A DNA stretch of 64,000 bases from Pseudomonadota bacterium (lineage in GTDB: Bacteria; Pseudomonadota; Gammaproteobacteria; Acidiferrobacterales; UBA6901): the NCBI GenBank assembly GCA_021790335.1, contig JAJYEE010000011.1:1-64000 (forward strand), written 5' to 3'. The translations under genes and the position numbers were made by a program. Each line of letters opens with the position of its first letter. Position 1 is the stretch's first letter. The notes under the pieces are model-generated. The model was not told the DNA's origin and did not search any database. It saw only the letters and a list, made by a program, of their open reading frames with translations. This document shows positions 18,678 to 29,132 of this stretch, piece by piece.

Positions 18678-18948
18678 AACTGTCTCCGCGAAAGCAGGCG
18701 CAACTTTGGTGAAGAAAATGCTCTGTCTTGCGACATTTCGCATGACTACGAGACTGGTGTTCACAGATCCCATTATGCGTGTTCAAACTGTGCAAACTTG
18801 CCACAAGACGGACGATCCGGTTGTGTCCAGAATCTTTCGCACTTTGGTGCGGCGGCTCGCACCTCCGGTTACGCGCTCTCCGCAGTCAAGGTTCTCTGTC
18901 TCAGTAGGGCCATGGGGCGGTATCGCTGGCCGACCAGCGTGTGCCGGG

Positions 18949-19364
18949 CGGATACGGATATCGCGGGCCGTCGTCGCGCTCACGCTGTCGGCGCTTGTTC
19001 TTCCATGCCTGCATTCGCGCGCATGGGCCAACCAAATCCTGAATCTGGCCTGTAACACCACGGCGCGCTGGCAGGGTATGCGGGAACCCAGTATCTCGTC
19101 ACGCTCGATCTAGACGCGAAGACGGTCAACGAGACCCAGGTCTACCCCAACGGAAGCCACACCATATTTCGGCCCGGCGACATCACCTTCGTTTCCGCCG
19201 GGGCCGTTGCCGGACATCTCGACAGCGGGATTTTCCCCAATGACGGTCTCACAGATGCATTCAGCCTGAACCGATATACTGGGGTTCTTACCTTGCAAGT
19301 GGTCTTGAACGAACCGCCTCATCCGCACGCTCTTATCTGCGAGAGCGGGCAGCGGCGGTTCTGA
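18949..19364 (+). pseudogene. Frameshifted small secreted protein, probably related to 18219..18677
   Basis: Signal-peptide-like RISRAVVALTLSALVLPCLHSRAWA|NQILNLACNTTARW in one frame, continued in another by AGYAGTQYLVTLDLDAKTVNETQVYPNGSHTIFRPGD...LNRYTGVLTLQVVL...CESGQRRF*; frames switch near 19070. Confidence 0.55.
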
Positions 19365-19382
19365 CGCGGTAACGGTCAGCCA

Positions 19383-19794
19383 TGCGATTTGTCGCCGTAA
19401 TGGAGACGAACTTGCCGACCTCGACCAAGAGGAGGCCAACCAGTGCCTCCTCGTCGTGATCGGCGCCACCGTAGACGGCAAAAAGGAGCTCGTGGCGTTG
19501 AGTGACGGATTCCGGGAATCCGAGGAATCCTGGAAGGGTCTGCTCCGGGACATGAAGCGCCGGGGCTTGACCGTCGACCCGAGGCTGGCCGTCGGCGATG
19601 GGGCCTTGGGTTTCTGGAAGGCGCTGCCCCAGGTGTATGGCGAGACGCGCACCCAGCGCTGCTGGGTCCATAAGACCGTCAACATCCTGAACAAGCCGCC
19701 CAAACGTAAGTGCCCAACCGCCCCCTCACCGCACTCACCTCCCAGGGGGCCGTCAGACCCAGAAGCATTTGATAGAGTTCGATATCGCGCATAG
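19383..19794 (+). mobile_element. IS256-family transposase remnant
   Basis: CLLVVIGATVDGKKELVALSDGFRESEESWKGLLRDMKRRGL...LAVGDGALGFWKAL...RCWVHKTVNILNK; N- and C-terminal parts absent. Confidence 0.8.
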
Positions 19795-20105
19795 GGGCGC
19801 GATACTCGCAAGGCGGCGGGGTTTAGGCAAGATCACCCTGACCCACACAGAACCCTGAAGAGCCTTTTTTAACGGGAAGCTCGATCCGGCAGTCTTGACC
19901 ACAGATGCGCAGGCGTAAAAAATAGAGGTCATCGCAGTGGTCATCGAATTGCCGGGCATAGGTCGGACACCCTGCCCCTTGCCAGGACGGAACCGTCTTG
20001 CGGTTGCCCGGTCTGCTGGCTGCGGGCCGGCACGGGCTGCGGACGAGATCGACCCACCGCACCACACACAGCCGGGCGGCAGCCGGCACCTAACTGAGCC
20101 AGCCG

Positions 20106-20972
20106 ATGTCTCCTGAGTTTGCCGCGACGCACGTCGCACTGAGCACCGGACAGCATGTGCTGTCGGTGATTTCGGGTTTCGCGGTCGGCTTTTCCCTTAG
20201 CCTCATCGGCGGCGGAGGATCCATCCTGGCCGTGCCGCTGCTGCTGTATCTGGTCGGCTATCCCAAGCCACACGTCGTCATCGGCACCACCGCGCTGGCG
20301 GTATCGGCAAACGCATTCCTCAACCTGGTGCCACACGCGTACGCGGGCAACGTGCGCTGGAAGGAAGCGATACTGTTCGCGATCGTCGGCGCCATCGCGG
20401 CGTTCGCTGGCTCCACGGCCGGCAAGGCGGTGGGATCGGAGAAACTGCTTTTTCTGTTCGCCATCCTGATGCTCGTGATCGCTGGCCTGATGTTGCGCCG
20501 CGGCAGACCCGCCGATCACCAGGTGCCGATCACGACTCCCCCGTCGGAAAAGAAACGCAAAACGCTGAAGCTGGTCGTTGCCGCCTGTGCCGTTGGGCTG
20601 CTGTCGGGATTTTTTGGAATAGGCGGCGGGTTCCTGATCGTTCCGGGCCTGGTGTTTCCGACAGGAATGTCGATGATCTCCGCCATCGGATCCTCGCTGG
20701 TGTCCGTGGGCACTTTCGGACTGGTCACAGCGCTGAACTATGCCCTTTCCGGCCTGCTGGATTGGCGGGTGGCAGGGCTTTACCTTGCTGGTGGCGCTGT
20801 CGGCGGCTGGATCGGCTCGCGGCTGGCCACCCGCCTCGGCCGCAGCAGCAAGGGCACACTCAACTTGATCTTCTCTGCCGTGGTGGCACTCGTGGCGCTG
20901 TACATCCTTTACCGGAATCTCTCCGCCTTCGCTCCCCGGCTGCAAAACCTTTCGCCTGGAAGTCACGCCTGA
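20106..20972 (+). CDS. TSUP (TauE/SafE) family membrane transporter
   Basis: GFSLSLIGGGGSILAVPLLLYLVGY...GLLSGFFGIGGGFLIVPGLV duplicated motif. Confidence 0.9.
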   Translation: MSPEFAATHVALSTGQHVLSVISGFAVGFSLSLIGGGGSILAVPLLLYLVGYPKPHVVIGTTALAVSANAFLNLVPHAYAGNVRWKEAILFAIVGAIAAFAGSTAGKAVGSEKLLFLFAILMLVIAGLMLRRGRPADHQVPITTPPSEKKRKTLKLVVAACAVGLLSGFFGIGGGFLIVPGLVFPTGMSMISAIGSSLVSVGTFGLVTALNYALSGLLDWRVAGLYLAGGAVGGWIGSRLATRLGRSSKGTLNLIFSAVVALVALYILYRNLSAFAPRLQNLSPGSHA

Positions 20973-21083
20973 GTCATACCGGCTGCAGCAATTCCCGCCC
21001 AGAAGCGTGAATCGCGACGCAACCATCCCGCGGAACCGGTCCGGCCGACCCACAGGCGGGCGGGGTCAGGACGCCACGCGGGA

Positions 21084-22121
21084 TCAGTCGGTGCGCGGCC
21101 CAGTTAACTCTTCGACAGCCTGGATTATGCTCTTTGTCCCGGGAATGGACGCGCGCTCCAGCTCTGCGTTGTACGGGGTCGGCACGTCGCTGGCAGCCAG
21201 TCTGCGCACCGGCGATGCCAGGTCCGAGTGCGCGACCTCGCCCAGCGTCGCGGCGATTTCAGCACCGACACCACCAAACCGGCAGTCCTCTTCGACCACG
21301 ATCGCGTGGCGCGTCTTGCGTACCGATTCGCGCAGCAACGGCAAATCGATCGGGCGCAGACTGCGCAGATCGATGATTTCCACATCGATGCCGCGCGTGG
21401 AAAGCTGTGCTGCGGCTTCCATAGCAAGAGCTACCATCCGGTGCCAGGCAATCAGAGTCACGTCACGCCCTTCCCGCCGCACCGCCGCGGCGTGCATGGG
21501 CAGCGGTGCGGCACCCGGGTCGAACGGTCCCTTGGCGAAGTACAGCAGTTCGTGTTCCAGTACGATGATCGGGTCATCGGCAACGATCGCCTGTGACAGC
21601 TGCCAGTAGGAGTCCTGCGGCGTTGCGGGCGCAACAACGCGCAAACCCGGAACGTTGACCAAAGTATGTTCCAGCCGCTGTGAATGCTGGGCTCCGAGCT
21701 GCTTCGCCACCCCTCCCGGCACGCGTATCACCAGGGGTACCTGCAGCTGCCCGCCGGACATGTAGCGCAGCTTGGCCGCCATGTTGATGATGGAATCCAT
21801 GGCCAGCAGCGCGAAGTTGATGGTCATGATTTCGACTACGGGCCGTCCGCCGGCCAATGCCGCCCCCACCCCGATGCCGACGAAACTGTTTTCAGAGATC
21901 GGCGTGTCGCGCACGCGCCATTCACCGTATTTCGCGTAAAGACCCTGGGTCACGCGATAGCTTCCGCCGAACAGACCCACGTCCTCACCAAGAATGAACA
22001 CACCGCTGTCGCGCTCCATGGCCCGGTCCAGCGCTATGTTCAGCGCCTGCCAGACCTCCAGTTCCGGCGCCGGGCGTGCCGTCCCGATGATACCGACATT
22101 GTCGTTGCGCTGCCGGGTCAT
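21084..22121 (-). CDS. Pyruvate dehydrogenase-type E1 component, beta subunit
   Basis: ALNIALDRAMERDSGVFILGEDVGLFGGSYRVTQGLY... Confidence 0.9.
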   Translation of the reverse strand: MTRQRNDNVGIIGTARPAPELEVWQALNIALDRAMERDSGVFILGEDVGLFGGSYRVTQGLYAKYGEWRVRDTPISENSFVGIGVGAALAGGRPVVEIMTINFALLAMDSIINMAAKLRYMSGGQLQVPLVIRVPGGVAKQLGAQHSQRLEHTLVNVPGLRVVAPATPQDSYWQLSQAIVADDPIIVLEHELLYFAKGPFDPGAAPLPMHAAAVRREGRDVTLIAWHRMVALAMEAAAQLSTRGIDVEIIDLRSLRPIDLPLLRESVRKTRHAIVVEEDCRFGGVGAEIAATLGEVAHSDLASPVRRLAASDVPTPYNAELERASIPGTKSIIQAVEELTGPRTD

Positions 22122-23095
22122 GGCCGACCGCCGTACAGATCCAGAGGTTCGCTGTAAACGTCCTTTCCGAGATCCGTCGGCTGCGGGCTTTCGGCAGCGA
22201 AGCGCACGGCCTCTGCAACCACTCCTTCGACCGTCTTTTCAACTTCCTGGCAGTCGGCCTCGTTGAGCCACCCCTGCCCGAGAGCACGCTCGCGAAAGAT
22301 CTCCAGCGGATCTCGCGCCCGCAGTTCCGCGAGCTCCAGTGCCGAGCGATAGGCCCCGGAGTCCGCCATGGAGTGCCCGCGATAGCGATAGGTCTCGCAC
22401 TCGATCAGATACGGTCCGTTGCCCGACCGCACATGCTGCACCGCGGCACGGGTCGCTTCGTGAACCGCCACCACATCCATGCCGTCGACATGGCGGCCGT
22501 CTATGCCATACGCGGACGCATGACGGTAGATATCTGGCACCGCCGAATGCCGATGGATTTCAGTTCCGATCTGGTAGTGATTATTTTCGCAGATAAACAG
22601 CACCGGCAGTTTCCATAGTGCCGCCATGTTGAGCGTCTCGTGGAACGTTCCCTGGTTGGCAGCACCGTCGCCGAAATAACACAATACAATCTGCGTGGAA
22701 TCGTTCAGGTGCAGCCAGTACCCGACACCGGCCGCGATCGCGAACGTCTCCCCGACGATGGCATAGCCCCCGAGAAACCTGCGGCTGACATCGTAGAGAT
22801 GCATGGAGCCGCCGTAGCCGCCGGAGCAGCCGGTGGCCCGTCCGAACAGTTCCGCCATCACCGCCGAGGGACTCACGCCCCAGACCATAGCGTGCACATG
22901 CTCGCGATAGGTGCTGACCACGTAATCGCCGGGCTCGGCGGCATGCAGGCTGCCGACTGCCACCGCCTCCTCTCCGGGATACAGATGCAGAAACCCGCCG
23001 ATATTTCCCTGCATGTACTGATCTGCAGCAGCCTGCTCGAACTGACGCGCAAGCGTCATGTCGTAAAAAAACTGCCGTGCGAGTTTACGTTGCAT
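22118..23095 (-). CDS. Pyruvate dehydrogenase-type E1 component, alpha subunit
   Basis: GGSMHLYDVSRRFLGGYAIVGE...GDGAANQGTFHETLNMAALWKLP ThDP-binding motif; 4-bp overlap with the beta subunit. Confidence 0.9.
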   Translation of the reverse strand: MQRKLARQFFYDMTLARQFEQAAADQYMQGNIGGFLHLYPGEEAVAVGSLHAAEPGDYVVSTYREHVHAMVWGVSPSAVMAELFGRATGCSGGYGGSMHLYDVSRRFLGGYAIVGETFAIAAGVGYWLHLNDSTQIVLCYFGDGAANQGTFHETLNMAALWKLPVLFICENNHYQIGTEIHRHSAVPDIYRHASAYGIDGRHVDGMDVVAVHEATRAAVQHVRSGNGPYLIECETYRYRGHSMADSGAYRSALELAELRARDPLEIFRERALGQGWLNEADCQEVEKTVEGVVAEAVRFAAESPQPTDLGKDVYSEPLDLYGGRP

Positions 23096-23420
23096 CGACG
23101 ATCCCCTGGGCACCTGATACCGCGCCGACGTGAATTCGGAATTTCCGACGGCGACGCACGTTACCCGGGTCCATCGCAAGCCTGAAAACGGCTATACGCC
23201 ATTGCACCCGGCACTGGCACAGCCGTGCGGCACGCCTATTTCATAGCACGCGGATGCCGCAGCAGACATTGACGCGCATCAAAACGCGATATCCGCGGGA
23301 TTATTCTCTCCGCCGCCTTTGCGTCACGCGGGTCGCAACACGCTGGGCACCCGCCACCAGGCGGCTTGCGTCCCGCAGAGACCGCATTCCCGCCTGACAC
23401 CAATGCGGTGCGCGCGCCAC

Positions 23421-25070
23421 TCATTTCCCTGCAGTCTGCTGCTGGGCAAGAAAACGGTCCGCAGACAGCGCCGCCTGGGCGCCATCCCCGACGGCAATGG
23501 TGATCTGCTTGTCGCGCTGGTCGGTGACATCTCCGGCCGCAAACAGTCCTGGCACGACAGTCGACTGATCCCGGCCCACCGGAATTTCTCCGGCACTGTT
23601 CAAGTCGAGCAGTCGGCTTACCGGCTTGGTATTCGGTACCAGACCCACTTCGAGGAATACACCGTCCACCCGCAGGTCATACCGTTCCTTTCCATCGACC
23701 GACGCCAGACGCACCCCGGAGAGCGCCTCCTTGCCCAGAAATTCCCGCACTTCCATGTGCATATGCACAGTCACATTGGGCGCTGCGCGCACTTCATCGA
23801 CCAGGACCTGGTCGGCCTGGAGCTGATCCAGCATGTGTATGAGATGGATTTCGCGCGCGTACGCGCGCAGGTCGCGCACAGCGGTGAGGGCGGAATTGCC
23901 GCCGCCGACCACCGCCACCGGCTTGTCCTTGAAAAGCGGCGCGTCGCAGGTGGCGCAAAACGCGATGCCGTGGCCGATGAAGCGCGATTCCCCTGGAACA
24001 TTCAGTCGCCGATACTGCTTGCCGGCCGCGTAAACCACGCTGCGGGCATGGTAGATGGCTCCGTCGTCCGCCTGAACCTCGAATGCGACACCCGACCTGC
24101 GCACCTCGGTCACGCGCGCATGCATGCGCTCGGCGACCGGATAACTCTCGAGGTGATGGCGAAACATCTCGGCAAGATCGCTGCCGCCGATTTCCATCAT
24201 GCCGAGATAATTCTCGACGATGGCCGTGTCGGTGATCTGCCCGCCCGGATGCGCTCCAAGGACTGCAACCCGCCGCCCCTTGCGCACCGCATAAAGCGCC
24301 GCGGCCATGGCTGCCGGTCCGGCACCCACGACCAACAGGTCATACTCGTGCTCGGCTCCTGCCTCGGTCGCTTTGCGCTGCCCCTGCGCCGTGCGCAGTG
24401 CCGCATCGACCACTTCGTAGGTTTGCGGGTCGGCCAGCTTGAGGATTTCCATGACCGCCGCCGGCGGGGGCAAGGCCCCTTCGAACGCAGGTCGTTCGTT
24501 GACTACGGTGCGAGGAACGCCCTGCACTTGGTAGCGCTGCGTCAACGCCGGAAATTCCGCAGCATCGATCATGTCGGCGCGAATCCCGGCGTTGACAAAC
24601 GACAGCTGATGCGCGAGGCGCACCATGTTCGGGCAGTACGGGCAGGTGAGGGTCACCATGATCTCGAGATGTACCGGCACGGCGATGCGCTGCGCGAGCG
24701 CCTCGACTTGCCGATCGAGTCCGGACTCGCCGGTCGACACCATCAAGACCGCCTCGAGCAGCGAGCCGAATTCGTATCCCCCGGTCAGTCCGTAGAAACG
24801 GATGCCGTAGTCCCGATCCCCGAGAACGATGGTCGCCGGCACCTTGTCGATGCCGTAACGCTTTGCCTCGGCGGCGTCGGCAATGAGCTCCCGAACTTCC
24901 AGGGCCAGCTTGGGCGAGAGTGCGGTGAGCTCTTCCAGCAGCTGCTGCTGCTCGCGGCATACACCGCAGGCATTCTTCTGTGTGAAGCACACGAGCCGCA
25001 CCGGCCTGTTCATGCCGGCAAGGTGTGTGCGCACCTCTTTTTTTGCCGCGTCGGTTAAGGATGTTGCCAT
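23421..25070 (-). CDS. Fused dithiol oxidoreductase-thioredoxin reductase (AhpF-like)
   Basis: Two Trx folds with CGVC and CPYC, then FAD/NAD domains (VVGAGPAAMAAALYA; CATCDAPLF; GLFAAGDVTD). Confidence 0.85.
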   Translation of the reverse strand: MATSLTDAAKKEVRTHLAGMNRPVRLVCFTQKNACGVCREQQQLLEELTALSPKLALEVRELIADAAEAKRYGIDKVPATIVLGDRDYGIRFYGLTGGYEFGSLLEAVLMVSTGESGLDRQVEALAQRIAVPVHLEIMVTLTCPYCPNMVRLAHQLSFVNAGIRADMIDAAEFPALTQRYQVQGVPRTVVNERPAFEGALPPPAAVMEILKLADPQTYEVVDAALRTAQGQRKATEAGAEHEYDLLVVGAGPAAMAAALYAVRKGRRVAVLGAHPGGQITDTAIVENYLGMMEIGGSDLAEMFRHHLESYPVAERMHARVTEVRRSGVAFEVQADDGAIYHARSVVYAAGKQYRRLNVPGESRFIGHGIAFCATCDAPLFKDKPVAVVGGGNSALTAVRDLRAYAREIHLIHMLDQLQADQVLVDEVRAAPNVTVHMHMEVREFLGKEALSGVRLASVDGKERYDLRVDGVFLEVGLVPNTKPVSRLLDLNSAGEIPVGRDQSTVVPGLFAAGDVTDQRDKQITIAVGDGAQAALSADRFLAQQQTAGK

Positions 25071-25259
25071 GATGACCTCCGGGGCTATCCACCCCACTTG
25101 ATCCATGCCTGGATTGCGCGGAGGCTGTGCCGACCCGGTCTGGTCACTGGTCGCGGCACATTGCTCTATCAGTCTTTCATTCGTAGCACGCGCGACACCG
25201 TGTGGATACGCCGCATCGCAGCATCCGCCCTCTACACTTTATGGGGGTCACTTTGGCGT

Positions 25260-26096
25260 TCAAAAGAGCAGACCCAGACCAACTCCGGTATAATGGGTAA
25301 ACCCTCCGAGCTGCCCGTGCAGCCGCACCCCCTCCTCCACATCCACTTCCCACTGCGGCGTGATCAGGTACTGCAGTCCCCCGTCCGCATTGAAGCCGGC
25401 TCCCTGACCGGGTCCGATACGGCTTTGCCCGTACACCTCGAGGTAATACTGCAGATTCCAGCGCGGATCCCAGGTGAACGTGAGCAGCGGATTGAAGCTC
25501 GTATACCGGGCCCCGCCTGCCAGAGAGGGATTGGTCTGGGTGCTGACTCCGGCCTGAAGGGAGATCCCGGTCGTGCTGCTGGGGGCATAGGCGACGATAC
25601 CGTTCACAGCGGCACCGGTACGTGCGCTGCCGTAGGCGGCGCTGCCCGATGAGGGCGTGACCAGGCCCTCGACTGCGCCCAGCCAACGTCGCGTATAACC
25701 GAGTTCGTGCTTGATCCCCACGGTCGTGGACGACCATCCGCTGAGTGTGTCCACCGCACCGTACTGACGAGTGAAATTCGGGGGAAGCAAAACCAGCTCG
25801 TTGTGTCCGGGCAGACCGAACCGCAATTCCAGTTCGGGAAGATTGTCAGCGGAACCGCCCGCCCCGCTGAGCGCTGCATGCGCGTAACCGGCTTCCGCGA
25901 TCACCCGCCCCTGCGGTACTACGCAGGCACTGTCGGAAACCGTGGGTCGGTCGAGCTCAGCCAGCAGCCCCGAACGTCCCGAACAGGGATCGGAGACCGC
26001 AGACGTGCTCTGCGCCAGGACAGTGCGCTCACTGAGAAGAAGAAATCCATTCAGCACCCAGACCAACCATCGCTTATTGCCATGCCAACTCATCAT
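25260..26096 (-). CDS. Putative outer-membrane beta-barrel protein
   Basis: Signal peptide; GYAHAALSGAGGSADNLPELELRFGLPGHNELVLLPPNF...; alternating amphipathic strands ending in F. Confidence 0.55.
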   Translation of the reverse strand: MMSWHGNKRWLVWVLNGFLLLSERTVLAQSTSAVSDPCSGRSGLLAELDRPTVSDSACVVPQGRVIAEAGYAHAALSGAGGSADNLPELELRFGLPGHNELVLLPPNFTRQYGAVDTLSGWSSTTVGIKHELGYTRRWLGAVEGLVTPSSGSAAYGSARTGAAVNGIVAYAPSSTTGISLQAGVSTQTNPSLAGGARYTSFNPLLTFTWDPRWNLQYYLEVYGQSRIGPGQGAGFNADGGLQYLITPQWEVDVEEGVRLHGQLGGFTHYTGVGLGLLF

Positions 26097-26190
26097 CGGG
26101 ATTCTCGCGTAGTGGTCGGAAGAATTGATCAGCGTTCAGGGTAGGCACGCGGTCGCCTATCGGGAACCGACGGCACCGCAGATTTTTTTC

Positions 26191-26204
26191 AATGTTATAA
26201 CATT
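26191..26204. promoter_or_regulatory. Zur-type operator
   Basis: Perfect palindrome AATGTTATAACATT between divergent genes, upstream of the znuA-like gene. Confidence 0.7.
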
Positions 26205-26321
26205 GCATCAGGGCGGACAAGAATGTACGATGGCGCGCGCATCGCAGGGCGCACGCGTCTCCGGGTTCCGGAAACGGAGACCGTCGAATCCCCAAGAAAA
26301 GCCGGCTCGGGAAAAACCCGC

Positions 26322-27191
26322 ATGAAGCGACTACTGCTCGCTGTCGCCCTGATTCTCGCCACCCCGGCGCTGGCTGCTGCTGCGGGGCGGATTGACATTG
26401 TCGCCGCCGAGAATTTCTACGGTGGTGTCGCCGGGCAGATCGGCGGCCCGCAGGTCGAAGTGTCGAGCGTTCTCAACAACCCCGCCATGAATCCACACCT
26501 TTTCGAAGTGAGCCCGTCGGTGGCACGCGCCGTCTCGCGCGCGCGGATCGTCATCTACAACGGAATTGACTATGACCCCTGGATGCCGAAACTGCTGGCC
26601 GCCGCCCAGAATGCCCGCCGCACGGCCATCGACGTTGCCGCGCTTGCAGGCAAGCGCCCGGGCGACAATCCGCACATCTGGTACGATACGAAAACGATGC
26701 TCGCCATGGCCAAGACGCTGGCGCAGACCCTCGCCAGAGCCGACCCTGCTCACCAAGCCGAATACCTGCGGCGTCTGGCGCAATTTCAGGACTCCATGCA
26801 GCCGATCGAGGCAAAGATCTCCGCTCTGCGCACGCGCCTGGCTGGCACGCCAGTCACGGCGACCGAGCCGGTCTTCGGCTACATGTTCGAAGCGCTCGGA
26901 ATGCCGGTGCGCAATCGCTCATTTCAGCTTGCCGTCATGAACGGCACGGAACCGGGCGCGTCCGAAGTCGCTGCCTTCGAGAATGACCTCAGGAAGCGCC
27001 GGGTACGGTTGCTGGTTTATAATAGCCAGACGTCGGACCCGCTGACCGACCGCATGCGCCGTCTGGCAAAGGCATCGGGTATCCCGGTGCTGGCGGTCAG
27101 CGAGACCGAACCACCGGGCACGACATACCAGACGTGGATGATGGGCGAACTGGATGCGGTCGACCGGGCGCTGGGAGCCAGTCACCGGTGA
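26322..27191 (+). CDS. znuA: Zinc/manganese ABC transporter substrate-binding protein (ZnuA-like)
   Basis: RIDIVAAENFYGGVAGQIGG...NPAMNPHLFEVSPS...NPHIWYDTKTM. Confidence 0.85.
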   Translation: MKRLLLAVALILATPALAAAAGRIDIVAAENFYGGVAGQIGGPQVEVSSVLNNPAMNPHLFEVSPSVARAVSRARIVIYNGIDYDPWMPKLLAAAQNARRTAIDVAALAGKRPGDNPHIWYDTKTMLAMAKTLAQTLARADPAHQAEYLRRLAQFQDSMQPIEAKISALRTRLAGTPVTATEPVFGYMFEALGMPVRNRSFQLAVMNGTEPGASEVAAFENDLRKRRVRLLVYNSQTSDPLTDRMRRLAKASGIPVLAVSETEPPGTTYQTWMMGELDAVDRALGASHR

Positions 27192-28021
27192 ATGCAGTCG
27201 AACTTCGAGACGTCTCGCTGACCCTGGGCGGCCGGACTATCCTGGCCGGCATCGGCCTCGATATCGCGATGGGCGAATTCGTCGGCGTGCTCGGCCCGAA
27301 CGGCTCCGGCAAGACCACGCTGATGCGCGCCATCCTCGGTCTGGTGCCACCGAGCCGCGGCAGCATTCATGTTCTGGGGCAGCCGGCCACGCGCGGCAAT
27401 CCCGCCATCGGTTACATGCCGCAGGCCCGTCATTTCGCTTCGGATCTGCGACTGAGCGGACGCGATTTCGTGGCAAGCGTATCCAATGGCCATCGCCTCG
27501 GCCTCCCCGTTCGGGGCCGGATCGCCCGCGCGGAGATGGAGCAAGCGCTCCGGCTGGTCGGGGCACAGGAACTTGCCCGCCGCCCGCTTGCCGAGCTCTC
27601 GGGCGGTGAGCGCCAGCGCCTGCTGCTGGCCCAGGCGCTCATCGGCAAGCCACAACTGCTGCTGCTCGATGAACCGCTGATCAGTCTCGACCCGCACCGT
27701 CAGCAGGAAGTCGTTGATCTGGTGAAAACCTTGAAGGCCGATCTCGGAATCGCCGTGCTGTTCAGCGCCCACGATGTGAACTCTCTGCTCGGCGCCATCG
27801 ACAAGGTGCTCTACCTCGGGAGCGGCCAGGCGGCGCTCGGGACAATTGACGAAGTCATCACCGGGCCGGTCCTGTCACGCCTGTACGGATCGCACATCGA
27901 CGTCGTGCGTGTAGGTGGCCGCATTTTCGTTATGTCCGGCAGCTGTTGTGCGGAGACCGAGGAACATCGGCACGAGCCCGCACCAGCGGACCGGCAGCCG
28001 AGGCACTCAGGTCATGCTTGA
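27188..28021 (+). CDS. znuC: Zinc/manganese ABC transporter ATP-binding protein
   Basis: GPNGSGKTTLMRAIL, LSGGERQRLLLAQAL, LLLDEPL; GTG start overlapping znuA. Confidence 0.9.
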   Translation: MNAVELRDVSLTLGGRTILAGIGLDIAMGEFVGVLGPNGSGKTTLMRAILGLVPPSRGSIHVLGQPATRGNPAIGYMPQARHFASDLRLSGRDFVASVSNGHRLGLPVRGRIARAEMEQALRLVGAQELARRPLAELSGGERQRLLLAQALIGKPQLLLLDEPLISLDPHRQQEVVDLVKTLKADLGIAVLFSAHDVNSLLGAIDKVLYLGSGQAALGTIDEVITGPVLSRLYGSHIDVVRVGGRIFVMSGSCCAETEEHRHEPAPADRQPRHSGHA

Positions 28022-28835
28022 GATGCTCCAGTATGACTTCATGCGCAACGCCTTCGCCGCAGCAGCAGTCGTTGCGATCGTTGCCGGCACGGTCGGCTAC
28101 TTCCTGGTTCTGCGCGGCCAGACCTTTGCCGGCCACGCCCTGGCGCATGTCGGTTTCACCGGCGCCACGGGCGCCGTGCTTCTCGGCATTGCCCCGATCT
28201 GGGGCATGGTGCTCGCCACCGTGGCCGCGGGAATCGGTATGGGCTTCATGGGCGAACGGCTGGCGCAGCGGGATGTCGCTATCGGGCTCGTACTGGCGCT
28301 CGCGCTCGGTCTCGGATTGCTGTTTCTGCATTTCTTCACGGCATTCGCGACCCAGGCAACGACTTTGCTGTTCGGCAACGTGCTCGCGGTCGATATGCGC
28401 ACCGTCTGGGTGCTGCTGGCTCTGGGCTCGGTAAGCCTCGCGACCCTGGCGGTCATCTCCCGTCCGCTGCTGTTCGCTAGCCTGCATCCGGAGCTGGCCG
28501 AGGCAAAGGGGGTGTCGCTGCGGCTCTATTCGGTACTGTTTCTGGCCATCGTAGCGCTCGCGACGGCGGAATGCGCACAGATCGTCGGCGTACTGCTGGT
28601 TTTTGCGCTCATGGTGGGGCCGGCCGCAGCAGCTCAACGCCTCACGAGCGCCATGGCGGCAGGCGTCCTGCTTTCCGCCGTGCTCGCGCTGCTCGAAGCG
28701 TGGTCCGGCATCGCGCTCGCCTACTACACCGATTGGCCGAGCAGCTTCTGGATCACCGCGCTGAGTGCGGCTGTCTATCTCATCGCGACCCTTCCCCGGC
28801 CGATGGGCAGATTCGCATCCGCGGCACCGCGCTAG
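28014..28835 (+). CDS. znuB: Zinc/manganese ABC transporter permease
   Basis: MLEMLQYDFMRNAFAAAAVVAIVAGTVGYFLVLRGQTFAGHALAHVGFTGATGAVLLG. Confidence 0.9.
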   Translation: MLEMLQYDFMRNAFAAAAVVAIVAGTVGYFLVLRGQTFAGHALAHVGFTGATGAVLLGIAPIWGMVLATVAAGIGMGFMGERLAQRDVAIGLVLALALGLGLLFLHFFTAFATQATTLLFGNVLAVDMRTVWVLLALGSVSLATLAVISRPLLFASLHPELAEAKGVSLRLYSVLFLAIVALATAECAQIVGVLLVFALMVGPAAAAQRLTSAMAAGVLLSAVLALLEAWSGIALAYYTDWPSSFWITALSAAVYLIATLPRPMGRFASAAPR

Positions 28836-29132
28836 TGTGTCTAGAAGCATAATCTTGCGCGTTTCGCTACGTTATGGTTCCGACCGGGTGTAAAAGCCGA
28901 TGTTGGTCAGATCGAGGGGTTAATGGCAACATCCGGCCAGAATCAGCTCCACCAGTGTACGATTGCGGAGATCAGCTACTCGCCCTAACCGGCCAGCCGA
29001 GCATTGAGTCGTCAACGACTGCTGACACGCCCCGAACGGCCCGATGCATTCGGCCGGGCGCCTAGATCTAAAACACCCACTCTGGCCATCTGTCGTTTGC
29101 GCTAAATTGGACGGCAAACGCCGGATGAAGAA

